A program made the translations under genes and the position numbers. Positions 15,259 to 21,668 of a stretch of 45,039 nt of DNA are shown here, in pieces. Positions within the stretch are counted from its first letter, which is position 1. Every line of letters starts with the position of its first letter. The notes below the pieces were generated by a model. The model was given only the letters and a program-made list of their open reading frames with translations. It ran no database searches and was not told the DNA's origin. This stretch comes from Bacteroidaceae bacterium. Lineage in GTDB: Bacteria > Bacteroidota > Bacteroidia > Bacteroidales > Muribaculaceae. The stretch lies in NCBI GenBank assembly GCA_021768245.1, contig JAETNO010000024.1, positions 1-45,039 of the forward strand, given 5' to 3'.

Positions 15259-16014
15259 TTATTTCTTTTTCTTGCTTTGATAAATTTCGTTTTCTTTCAG
15301 ATAACGTTCGGCCTCTTTCTCACCGGAATATTCATAGCGTCTTTTGGCTCCATTCATCGCATCGACATAGGCCTTGACAATCTGAGCTTCAGTCATTCCG
15401 GAAGTGATGTCCACATCCTCCGCAATGAATTCCCGCCGGAAATCAGTGGAATTATAAAAATCCTTGATTGAGTTAAGGTTGACATCAGAAACTTTATTCA
15501 CAATCCCTGCGGCGTACACCAAATATCCCTCCGCAATAGCAGTGCCGTTCACTCCGTTGTATACCTTTATGATTTCAGAGGTCAGTTTCTCTTTTTTCAC
15601 ACCTTTCTCATAGCTTATACCACAGAGGTCGGCAACCATCTTCACTTCCCTGAGAGTGTCTCCAATATAACAGAGAGACCTGAGAGTCCCATCGGTCAGA
15701 ACCGCATAACTAAATCTTTTTCTAAGCCCGGTCTGATATGGGGTCCAACAATCCCAAGTTGCCGATTTAAGCAAATCCTGAAGATTTTTGGCCAAAAGTT
15801 CATTATATATATCTTTTATTACTTTCTCATCACTATGAGAGTAATCGAATATGATATTTCCATCGCCATCTCTCTTAAAACATGTCACGTCTGCATAAAG
15901 CCGTTCCTTCACCCCTATTCCGGAAGAAGGCTTGCTGTCTGAAAATCTGGCTTCAAGAGCGGCCACACGCTTTTCGAGCGCTTCTATTTTCTGTAATACT
16001 TCATTCATATTCAA
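15259..16014 (-). CDS. Protein with N-terminal coiled coil, unknown function
   Basis: The protein has 251 residues. Residues 2-25 form a short leucine-rich coiled coil (MNEVLQKIEALEKRVAALEA), which suggests an oligomer. The remaining 220 residues are mixed alpha/beta without a motif I recognise; landmarks are CYIGDTLREVKMVADLCG and YNSTDFRREFI. The C-terminus is basic (SKKKK). There is no signal peptide or membrane segment. It is co-directional with operon B, 15 bases before the duplicated Lys-rich gene. Confidence 0.7.
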   Translation of the reverse strand: MNMNEVLQKIEALEKRVAALEARFSDSKPSSGIGVKERLYADVTCFKRDGDGNIIFDYSHSDEKVIKDIYNELLAKNLQDLLKSATWDCWTPYQTGLRKRFSYAVLTDGTLRSLCYIGDTLREVKMVADLCGISYEKGVKKEKLTSEIIKVYNGVNGTAIAEGYLVYAAGIVNKVSDVNLNSIKDFYNSTDFRREFIAEDVDITSGMTEAQIVKAYVDAMNGAKRRYEYSGEKEAERYLKENEIYQSKKKK

Positions 16015-16053
16015 GTGAATATTTATCAGGATGCCACGGAGAGCATCCGCTAT

Positions 16054-16770
16054 TTAATTATAAGGGTTGAAATAGTCTTTACCGAGTTGCCAGAGGTAGC
16101 GGTCGATTTCCTTATAGCTGTAGGAGGTCAATCCATAGACCCTCCGGAAACAATCAATCCATGCCCTGAATTTCGGATAGTCCCTGAGGTCGGACGTCTT
16201 GAAACATGAAAAATCGACAGGACGGCGTTTTTTCAATGTTTTCAGCACATCGCCTACATAGCGGTCAAAAATCGGATATTTCAAGGGACGGTGGTGACTG
16301 CAATATTTTGTGGCGAAGGAATAGTTTACCCTGCCGTTGACCTCGGCTATTTCCTTCACAAGAGTTGGGTCGCCGGAGTCGAGGCGCACGTCGAAATCGG
16401 GAATCGAGACAATCTTCCCGGCCACGTCGTGAATACGGTAGATTCTCGTGGAATAAAAATCGTTAAGTGTAGAGCATTTCACGAGCACCACGGGCATAGA
16501 CACATTCTCCTTGAAGTCGGGATGGGAGCGGAAAAGCAGGCTCAGAGCCTCCTCCTGCTCAACATAGCCGTCGAGAGAATCCCACTTGCGGAGATAACGC
16601 TCCACCTCCTTTACCGCAGGGTTGTAGCCTTCGGGCAAATCATGCTTCCGCCGCTCCGCAGTGACGGCAGTCCGTTCAGGCACAGACCTGGCCGGAGGCT
16701 TTACGGCAGAAGCCTCATGGGAAGCCTTTATCGCCCGGAGTTCCTCTATTTCGGCAAGCGTCAGAGGCAT
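16054..16770 (-). CDS. Unknown protein, possibly with a helix-hairpin-helix glycosylase-like (OGG) fold
   Basis: I chose the ATG at 16770 (238 residues, MPLTLAEIEELRAIKA). The frame runs open to 16956, but those 62 codons overlap the upstream gene in another frame and look like its shadow. Residues 1-60 are a helix plus basic linker. The C-terminal part contains NYSFATKYCSHHRPLKYPIFDRYV, abbreviated here as SFATKYCxHH and YPIFDRYV. This spacing resembles proteins with an OGG-type helix-hairpin-helix fold, an inference from one motif. Four bases separate it from the 129-residue gene. Confidence 0.7.
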   Translation of the reverse strand: MPLTLAEIEELRAIKASHEASAVKPPARSVPERTAVTAERRKHDLPEGYNPAVKEVERYLRKWDSLDGYVEQEEALSLLFRSHPDFKENVSMPVVLVKCSTLNDFYSTRIYRIHDVAGKIVSIPDFDVRLDSGDPTLVKEIAEVNGRVNYSFATKYCSHHRPLKYPIFDRYVGDVLKTLKKRRPVDFSCFKTSDLRDYPKFRAWIDCFRRVYGLTSYSYKEIDRYLWQLGKDYFNPYN

Positions 16771-16774
16771 AGGC

Positions 16775-17164
16775 TCATTCCTTGCCGGAGTTGATGAAAT
16801 CCACGAGTTTGGAGCCGATTTGTCGGGTGTTTGACTTCTCGTTGATTTCAAATCCCACCTGGGCCGCGATTTCGCGCAGCGCGCTTTTGGTGTTGTCATA
16901 GGTGCGGTAGGTCTCAATCTTGCCGTTGTCGCGACGTGTGACCACATACTCACCAATTTCCGCTATCTTTCCGTTGCCGAACTCCCTGACGATTCTGCGG
17001 CCGGCTTCCTGGGTGGTCCACTTGGGATCGATTTCAAAATTGTTAAGCTCGGCGATTTCCCTGAGCGAGCCTTTTACGTTATCATAGATTTTGCATACAC
17101 GCACTGTGCCGGAGTCCTCAACGGTGATAATATACTCACCACTGATTGCTGATTTCTTTGCCAT
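16775..17164 (-). CDS. Tandemly duplicated small-domain protein, first gene of operon B
   Basis: The protein has 129 residues made of two homologous halves. Each has GEYIITxED or GEYVVTRRDNG, then a hydrophobic strand, YDNxKxxLREIA, and a C-terminal helix (AGRRIVREF, IGSKLVDFI). The halves span about 7-62 and 69-127. No family is recognised; the unit looks like a small alpha/beta binding domain. It is the first gene of operon B, and a strongly structured non-coding stretch lies 80 bases upstream (17251-17628). The N-terminus MAKKSAISG is unremarkable. Confidence 0.75.
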   Translation of the reverse strand: MAKKSAISGEYIITVEDSGTVRVCKIYDNVKGSLREIAELNNFEIDPKWTTQEAGRRIVREFGNGKIAEIGEYVVTRRDNGKIETYRTYDNTKSALREIAAQVGFEINEKSNTRQIGSKLVDFINSGKE

Positions 17165-17250
17165 AATTGTGTCTTCATGCCGGATTTAAGGTCGGCCATC
17201 CTTTCTGTCGGAGTCCCGCCTGACAGAGTTAAAGGATTGAAAAAGAAAAC

Positions 17251-17628
17251 GTGGAACTCTCTTACACTATGCTGTCCCGCATTTCGCTCTTCAAGGCCTT
17301 CGCATTGCCTGTGACTGCTGCGGGGGGTTGCATAGCAGAGTTCCACGCCGATATCCAATCCCATGTGAAATACCGTTTGACGGGGAGACGGGGACTTGGG
17401 ACCAGGGGGCTTCCCTGATTGTCCCAGTCCACTCTCCCCACGGAGATAGGTCTGTGAGTGTGCGTGAAATCATCTACCATCGTATTCCCTTGTTCCCGGC
17501 AGTCGGTCCTAAAGAAGTTGCGAAGTTCTGAAGAGCCCGGAACAAGCGTCGGGTAAACGCTTTCTAAAAACTAACATGTCCCGTAAACCCTGCTACCCGG
17601 TAGCCCGGTCTACGGCTATCGGCGTGGA
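17251..17628. ncRNA. Candidate structured RNA of about 400 nt (strand uncertain)
   Basis: Nested complementary segments fill this gene-free stretch. Domain 1: 17251-17260 pairs with 17337-17346 (10 bp), 17267-17272 with 17330-17335, 17276-17281 with 17319-17324 and 17293-17297 with 17307-17310. Domain 2: 17382-17388 with 17433-17439, 17392-17402 with 17421-17430 (one bulge) and 17403-17407 with 17413-17417. Domain 3: 17489-17496 with 17539-17546. A long-range pairing joins 17343-17353 with 17618-17628 (11 bp). This is far more than chance and implies a multi-domain RNA. I looked for RNase P, tmRNA and SRP RNA signatures and did not find them. It could be a free RNA or the 5' leader of operon B. 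Confidence 0.6.
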
Positions 17629-18367
17629 TTTACTTTGCGAAAATAATAAACATCGGCGTTTTCTCCAAATTCTCAAGCGAGAATTTGACCTATGGAGTCC
17701 GGCAAGGAATCACACTTGTTTCGCGGATGGCGGGAATTGCGTCGTCAGGAATTACAGCATAGCGGAGAGTGAATTCAACGCGCCACAAAATGATATATAT
17801 AATAAAAAAGTATAGGTTAAAGGCTTAAATTTATCGGCGCTGTCTGAAATGAAGAAGATGAAAAAGAGCTGTGGATTGATTATGCTGCAATACTAAGGAC
17901 GGAATACCTCACAGAGGCAGGAAAAAGCTACTGCACGGCGTCAGCGACAAAAGGATGATTTTGCTGCTTGGCTCGAAAAGGTCGGAAATAATTCTCTCTT
18001 GTGTCCTGGTTTTACGGTTCAACATAAACGATAATCCTCAGCCATCACCCCTTGAAGCGAATAGCCTACGATGACCATCTGACGGAAAGTTACCGCATCA
18101 AAACTCCCATGACCCTGCAATCATCTATTGAAAAGCAGTCGCCCGACATGTTTTTCGCTTGGGCTATTCCATTGTCAACACCCTAAACTGATGGTTTTCG
18201 GGCGCCTTTCACATGCCGAATCCGACAGGTCGGAAAAAGAGCTTCAGACGAAGCGGTAATGACAATATGTCCTGTTCAGACATTGCAAAAATAACATTTA
18301 TTATCTGTTTAATTTACCCCTCCCCACGTTAAAAAATATTAAATATAGAATTTGTCACGAAATTCGC

Positions 18368-18375
18368 TAACTTTG
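18368..18375 (+). promoter_or_regulatory. Bacteroidota -7 box (TAACTTTG) for the dehydrogenase gene
   Basis: TAACTTTG fits TAnnTTTG exactly. Transcription would start near 18382, about 60 bases before the ATG at 18445. No good -33 element sits at the ideal distance. The box lies inside the longest open frame, which argues against the upstream TTG as start codon. Confidence 0.5.
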
Positions 18376-18444
18376 CATAAAGAGGGGACTGTAAACAACG
18401 GCCATGTTTATTGCACCCACATCAAAAATACATTACAGACGATT

Positions 18445-19398
18445 ATGAAAGATATGAAAATAGTTGTTTTGGACGGATATGTGGCAGCCGGCGACGATTT
18501 GTCGTGGGACGCCCTTGCCGAACTCGGCGAGCTTACGGTCTATGACCGCACCGGGCCTGACGAAGTGCTTTCACGCTGCGAAGGAGCGACAGCCGTGATT
18601 ACTAACAAGGTTGTGATGAGCGCGGAAATCATCGGCCTGCTGCCACAGCTGAAATATATCGGCGTGCTCGCCACGGGATATAACAATGTGGATATCGACG
18701 CTGCCCGCAAGGCCGGTGTGACGGTCTGCAATGTCCCGAGCTATTCCTCCGAGTCTGTGGCCCAGCTCGTATTCGCCCACCTGCTCAACATTGTCAACTC
18801 CGTTTCCCGCTATGCTGACTCGGTCAACGACGGTGAATGGGCTTCAAACCGCGATTTCAGCTACCGCCTGAGCCCCTTCAACGAACTTTCGGGAATGACA
18901 ATGGGAGTCATCGGTTTCGGAAATATCGGAAGCCGCGTGGCCGAAATAGCGAAAGCTTTCGGGATGAAGGTCATAAGCAATTCCCGTCGGGAGCTTCCCG
19001 CATGGGTCGAAAGAGTGAGCCTCGACAGCCTCCTGGAGCATAGCGATGTGGTCAGCCTTAATTCAGCCCTCACGCCTTCCACGAAGGGAATAATCAACCG
19101 TGAGAACATAGCCAAGATGAAACGGACCGCAATCCTTATCAACACTTCGCGGGGACCGTTGATTGACGAGGAGGCGCTTGCCGAAGCGCTCCGCGCGGGC
19201 CGCATCGCCGCTGCGGGGGTCGACGTTCTTTGCGAGGAGCCTCCGCGCAATGGCTCGCCGCTGATAGGTTGCCCCAACTGTTACGTGACCCCTCACATCG
19301 CATGGCAGTCAACCCAGGCGCGCCGACGTCTCCTCGACATCACCGCTTCCAACCTCCGCAGCTTCATTGAAGGAAAGCCTGAAAATATTGTTGCATAA
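18445..19398 (+). CDS. D-2-hydroxyacid dehydrogenase (NAD-dependent, glycerate-dehydrogenase-like)
   Basis: The ATG at 18445 gives 317 residues (MKDMKIVVLDGYVAAG); the ATG at 18454 is also possible. The longest frame starts at a TTG (18352) that overlaps the promoter and is rejected. The Rossmann motif GFGNIG lies near residue 145. The catalytic set is present: Arg in NTSRGPLID, Glu in VLCEEP and His in TPHIAW. The enzyme should reduce a 2-keto acid such as hydroxypyruvate, or oxidise the D-2-hydroxy acid, in the cytoplasm. Exact substrate cannot be told from sequence. The gene stands alone, followed within 35 bases by tRNA-Pro. Confidence 0.9.
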   Translation: MKDMKIVVLDGYVAAGDDLSWDALAELGELTVYDRTGPDEVLSRCEGATAVITNKVVMSAEIIGLLPQLKYIGVLATGYNNVDIDAARKAGVTVCNVPSYSSESVAQLVFAHLLNIVNSVSRYADSVNDGEWASNRDFSYRLSPFNELSGMTMGVIGFGNIGSRVAEIAKAFGMKVISNSRRELPAWVERVSLDSLLEHSDVVSLNSALTPSTKGIINRENIAKMKRTAILINTSRGPLIDEEALAEALRAGRIAAAGVDVLCEEPPRNGSPLIGCPNCYVTPHIAWQSTQARRRLLDITASNLRSFIEGKPENIVA

Positions 19399-19421
19399 AT
19401 AAAAAAATGTAGCTACCTTTG
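19391..19421 (+). promoter_or_regulatory. Promoter of tRNA-Pro
   Basis: TTG at 19391-19393 and TACCTTTG at 19414-19421 are separated by 20 bases, a near-ideal Bacteroidota promoter. It overlaps the end of the dehydrogenase gene, and the start would be near 19427, just before the tRNA. Confidence 0.7.
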
Positions 19422-19432
19422 CAGACGTCATT

Positions 19433-19507
19433 CGGGGCGTAGCGCAGTCCGGTTAGCGCACCTGCTTTGGGAGCAGGGGGTCGCGAGTTCGAATCTCGCC
19501 ACCCCGA
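19433..19507 (+). tRNA. tRNA-Pro (anticodon TGG)
   Basis: The cloverleaf is complete. The acceptor stem CGGGGCG pairs with CACCCCG with one mismatch (C6-A67). The D arm is GCGCAG..GCGC, the anticodon stem CCTGC/GCAGG holds the loop TTTGGGA with anticodon TGG, and the T arm is GCGAG-TTCGAAT-CTCGC. The discriminator is A, and CCA is not encoded. It has its own promoter and terminator. Confidence 0.95.
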
Positions 19508-19519
19508 CGATGAAATGAG

Positions 19520-19552
19520 AAACGTCTGCAAGCTATTAACTTGCAGACGTTT
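19520..19552 (+). terminator. Terminator after tRNA-Pro
   Basis: AAACGTCTGCAAG (19520-19532) and CTTGCAGACGTTT (19540-19552) form a perfect 13-bp stem with a 7-base loop. The left arm can also pair with the tRNA leader (TGCAGACGT, 19420-19428). Confidence 0.85.
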
Positions 19553-19637
19553 ACTTATAAATATATTACTTATCTCTTACAGATGTAACCTAAATAATTT
19601 TTTTAACAACCTTCCTGTCCTTGAAAATGCCCTCTAA

Positions 19638-20045
19638 TCAAACAAGTTGAAGCTGGCTTAATTCATTTCCAAAATCATGTAGTGCGCTCTGTATCTTAGC
19701 TGTTGTCTTTGGTGAAGGATTTCGATAACCGTTAGCATATTGTGAGAGCTGAGCTGCAGAAATCCCGGTTAGTTTGGAAAGCCCGGCATAAGTCAGCTTC
19801 CCGGCATAATACAGAAGAAAAGAAGGGACATCGTAAGCGAATGAAAATTGAGCCTCAGTAAAAGTCTCACCTTTCGATACAAAAAAATCTTTCATTTCCT
19901 CATAACATTTATCCCAATCGGCAATAGCCTCCTGCACGGAGTTTCCTACACCGTTAAGCCCATATGGTAGCTGCATAACGTCTTCCATATAAGCACTATA
20001 GGTGCCATCTTTGGCTCGTTCGATAAAAACTTTAACAGATTCCAT
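19638..20045 (-). CDS. hicB: HicB-family antitoxin with C-terminal HTH
   Basis: The protein has 135 residues. Residues 1-65 match the HicB partial RNase-H-like fold (VKVFIERAKDGTYSAYMEDV, GVGNSVQEAIADW). Residues 85-130 form a helix-turn-helix DNA-binding domain (LTYAGLSKLTGISAAQLSQY) that should repress the hicAB promoter. It neutralises HicA by binding it. It lies 73 bases downstream of hicA on the same strand, the usual toxin-first order for HicAB. Homologues are known as type II antitoxins. Confidence 0.85.
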   Translation of the reverse strand: MESVKVFIERAKDGTYSAYMEDVMQLPYGLNGVGNSVQEAIADWDKCYEEMKDFFVSKGETFTEAQFSFAYDVPSFLLYYAGKLTYAGLSKLTGISAAQLSQYANGYRNPSPKTTAKIQSALHDFGNELSQLQLV

Positions 20046-20118
20046 ATATTACTATTTTTATTGATAACGTATTTATTTATTGATAGTTCATTAACTTCAC
20101 TACTGTGCTATTACCGAC

Positions 20119-20319
20119 TTATAGATTTACACCGGAGGCAATTTTTATATTTTTCAAAGTTCTTGGAGCGACTTCTGCAGATTGATGGTTTGAAGTTGCG
20201 AAGTATCTCTTCGTTATTGGACTGTACCATTTTGGGTGGCCCGCCATCTGCTCTCCGGTATCGAAGCAACCGAATTGCCTGAGCTTTTTGTGAAGTTCAT
20301 TGTATTTCATTATGCTCAA
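20119..20319 (-). CDS. hicA: HicA-family mRNA interferase toxin
   Basis: The frame gives 66 residues; starting at the internal ATG (20310) gives 63, the typical HicA length. The dsRBD-like core is recognisable: ELHKKLRQFGC, then GHPKWYSPITKRYF, a conserved His in SNHQSAEV, and the closing helix RTLKNIKIASGV. HicA cleaves mRNA during translation when free of HicB. The catalytic His is present, so the toxin appears intact. A TATATTTG box (20381-20388) and a 13-base palindrome (20334-20346) lie upstream. Confidence 0.82.
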   Translation of the reverse strand: MSIMKYNELHKKLRQFGCFDTGEQMAGHPKWYSPITKRYFATSNHQSAEVAPRTLKNIKIASGVNL

Positions 20320-20333
20320 TAAAAATTAAAAGC

Positions 20334-20346
20334 GGTTCAATGAACC
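20334..20346. promoter_or_regulatory. Palindrome upstream of hicA, candidate HicB operator
   Basis: GGTTCA-A-TGAACC is a 6-1-6 palindrome between the likely transcription start and the hicA ATG. HicB proteins with an HTH domain bind palindromes at their own promoter, so this is the best operator candidate. Confidence 0.5.
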
Positions 20347-20380
20347 TTTGTTACATTGTTCGCTCATTTGATTTAAGACA

Positions 20381-20388
20381 CAAATATA
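20381..20388 (-). promoter_or_regulatory. -7 box of the hicAB promoter (TATATTTG)
   Basis: Read leftward, TATATTTG fits TAnnTTTG. It is about 60 bases upstream of hicA. A matching -33 element is not clear. Confidence 0.5.
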
Positions 20389-20451
20389 ATGCTATTAATT
20401 TTAATAACATTATATTTCGATAGAAATTTACACTATACGATTATTTTTTGT

Positions 20452-21621
20452 TCAGACATTCCTGCGGCGGGGGAGGTAGCGGAAGAGGCAGTAGAGGGCG
20501 GCGACAAGGGATATGGAGCCTCCGATATAGCCTATGTCGGCCATAAGGCCATTGTTGCATGCAATGCCGCCGACAAAAGCCCCGGCACCGATACCGAGAT
20601 TGAATATACCCGAGTAGATACTCATCGCCACGGCGGAATTATGGGGCGAGAGCACGATAATCTCATTCTGGAAAGAGATATTATAGACAGTGATGGCGAG
20701 ACCCCACAATATGCACAGCATGGTCATCAGCCAGATGCTCAGTGACGAGAGTGGGAGCAAAAGGAACATTATCACGGGAAGCCCGAGGCATGAAATCCGG
20801 ATAATCTGACGCGGATAGCGTGGGAAATAACGCGTCATGACGAAACTGCCGAGCAGCCCGGCAACCCCGAAAAGGCATAGCGTAGCCGTTATCGCTTTGG
20901 CTTCGATATGGAGCACACTGTCCATAAAAGGCTCTATGTAGGAATAGCCCGTATAATGCCCAGTGACAATCACGGCTGTGATGAAATAAATCATCATCAG
21001 CGGAGGGCATTTAAGGATATCCCTCAGCATATCCATGCGTGATTCATTCTCTCCCGAACGCGGAATTGAGGGAAAGAAGCGTAACAGTCCGAGAAGGATA
21101 AGGGCCGAAAGTATGCCGAGCGCACCGAATGTGACGCGCCACCCGGCAATAAGCCCGAGCACGCGGCCGAGAGGCAATCCGGCCACAAGCGCGATGCCTC
21201 CTCCCGCCACGAGGGCGCTCAGAGCGGTAGCACGCCGACCGTCGGCAGTCACGGCTACGGCCATCGGAGGCGCTATTGACCAGAAGAGGGAATGAGCGCA
21301 GGCAACACCTATACGCGAAGCCATGAGAGTCCAGAAACCGGTGGCAAGAAACGAGCCTATATGACTCACGAAGAAAAGAGCCACGATAGACAGCAACAGC
21401 TTGCGGAAATCCATCCGCGCGCAATAGAGCATGAGCGGAAGCGACAGGAGGGCCACGACCCAGGCGTAGACGGATATCAATAGCCCCGCGCGGGACTCAC
21501 TTATCGAGAAATCACCGGCGATGTCGCTCAGTAGCCCGATTGGGGTCAGTTCGGAAGTATTGAACGTGAAACCGGCCACCGTCAGAAGAATCAGCGGCAT
21601 CCATTTGCGAAGTTGCAGCAT
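20452..21621 (-). CDS. MFS drug/sugar efflux transporter (DHA1, SotB/AraJ-like)
   Basis: The protein has 389 residues with about twelve membrane helices, the usual size for the DHA1 family. The N-terminus NTSELTPIGLLSDIA is typical of SotB/AraJ-type sugar and drug exporters, and GLPLGRVLGLIAGWR marks helix 5 (motif C region). It should export small molecules using the proton gradient. The gene stands alone: hicA lies 130 bases away, and the deacetylase gene ends 47 bases upstream in the same direction. Substrate cannot be told. Confidence 0.88.
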   Translation of the reverse strand: MLQLRKWMPLILLTVAGFTFNTSELTPIGLLSDIAGDFSISESRAGLLISVYAWVVALLSLPLMLYCARMDFRKLLLSIVALFFVSHIGSFLATGFWTLMASRIGVACAHSLFWSIAPPMAVAVTADGRRATALSALVAGGGIALVAGLPLGRVLGLIAGWRVTFGALGILSALILLGLLRFFPSIPRSGENESRMDMLRDILKCPPLMMIYFITAVIVTGHYTGYSYIEPFMDSVLHIEAKAITATLCLFGVAGLLGSFVMTRYFPRYPRQIIRISCLGLPVIMFLLLPLSSLSIWLMTMLCILWGLAITVYNISFQNEIIVLSPHNSAVAMSIYSGIFNLGIGAGAFVGGIACNNGLMADIGYIGGSISLVAALYCLFRYLPRRRNV

Positions 21622-21668
21622 AATGAAGAAATTTGCCGCAAAGGTAAGAAAATTCTCAGACGCTACGT

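Larger units (their letters stand above)
17165..18444. other. 1.28 kb region without a convincing intact gene
   Basis: The first part holds the structured segment (17251-17628). The rest is ordinary-composition sequence with only short open frames. Pieces in different frames between about 17860 and 18180 look protein-like (ILRTEYLTEAGKSY, KDDFAAWLEKVGNNSLLCPG, DDHLTESYRIKTPMTLQ), as if a gene had decayed by several frameshifts. The parent family is not recognised. The D-2-hydroxyacid dehydrogenase promoter is at the right end. Confidence 0.4.

Noticed and set aside
16771..16956. N-terminal extension of the 238-residue gene
   Set aside because: The added residues (rich in Arg, Ser, Thr, Pro) overlap the upstream 129-residue gene in another frame and look like its shadow. 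The ATG at 16770 directly after that gene is better.
17262..17480. 72-codon minus-strand frame within the structured segment
   Set aside because: It overlaps strong RNA-like stems, has no recognisable domain, and competing frames exist on the other strand. I treat it as incidental, although conservation analysis could reverse this.
17251..17640. Identification of the structured segment as RNase P RNA, tmRNA or SRP RNA
   Set aside because: I found no GAGGAAAGUCC-type P4 sequence, no tRNA-like ends or tag-peptide frame, and no GGAAGCAGCC SRP loop on either strand.
18352..18444. TTG-initiated extension of the dehydrogenase gene
   Set aside because: It overlaps a TAACTTTG promoter box and encodes residues unlike the family N-terminus. 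The family start MKIVVLDGY is at 18445 or 18454.
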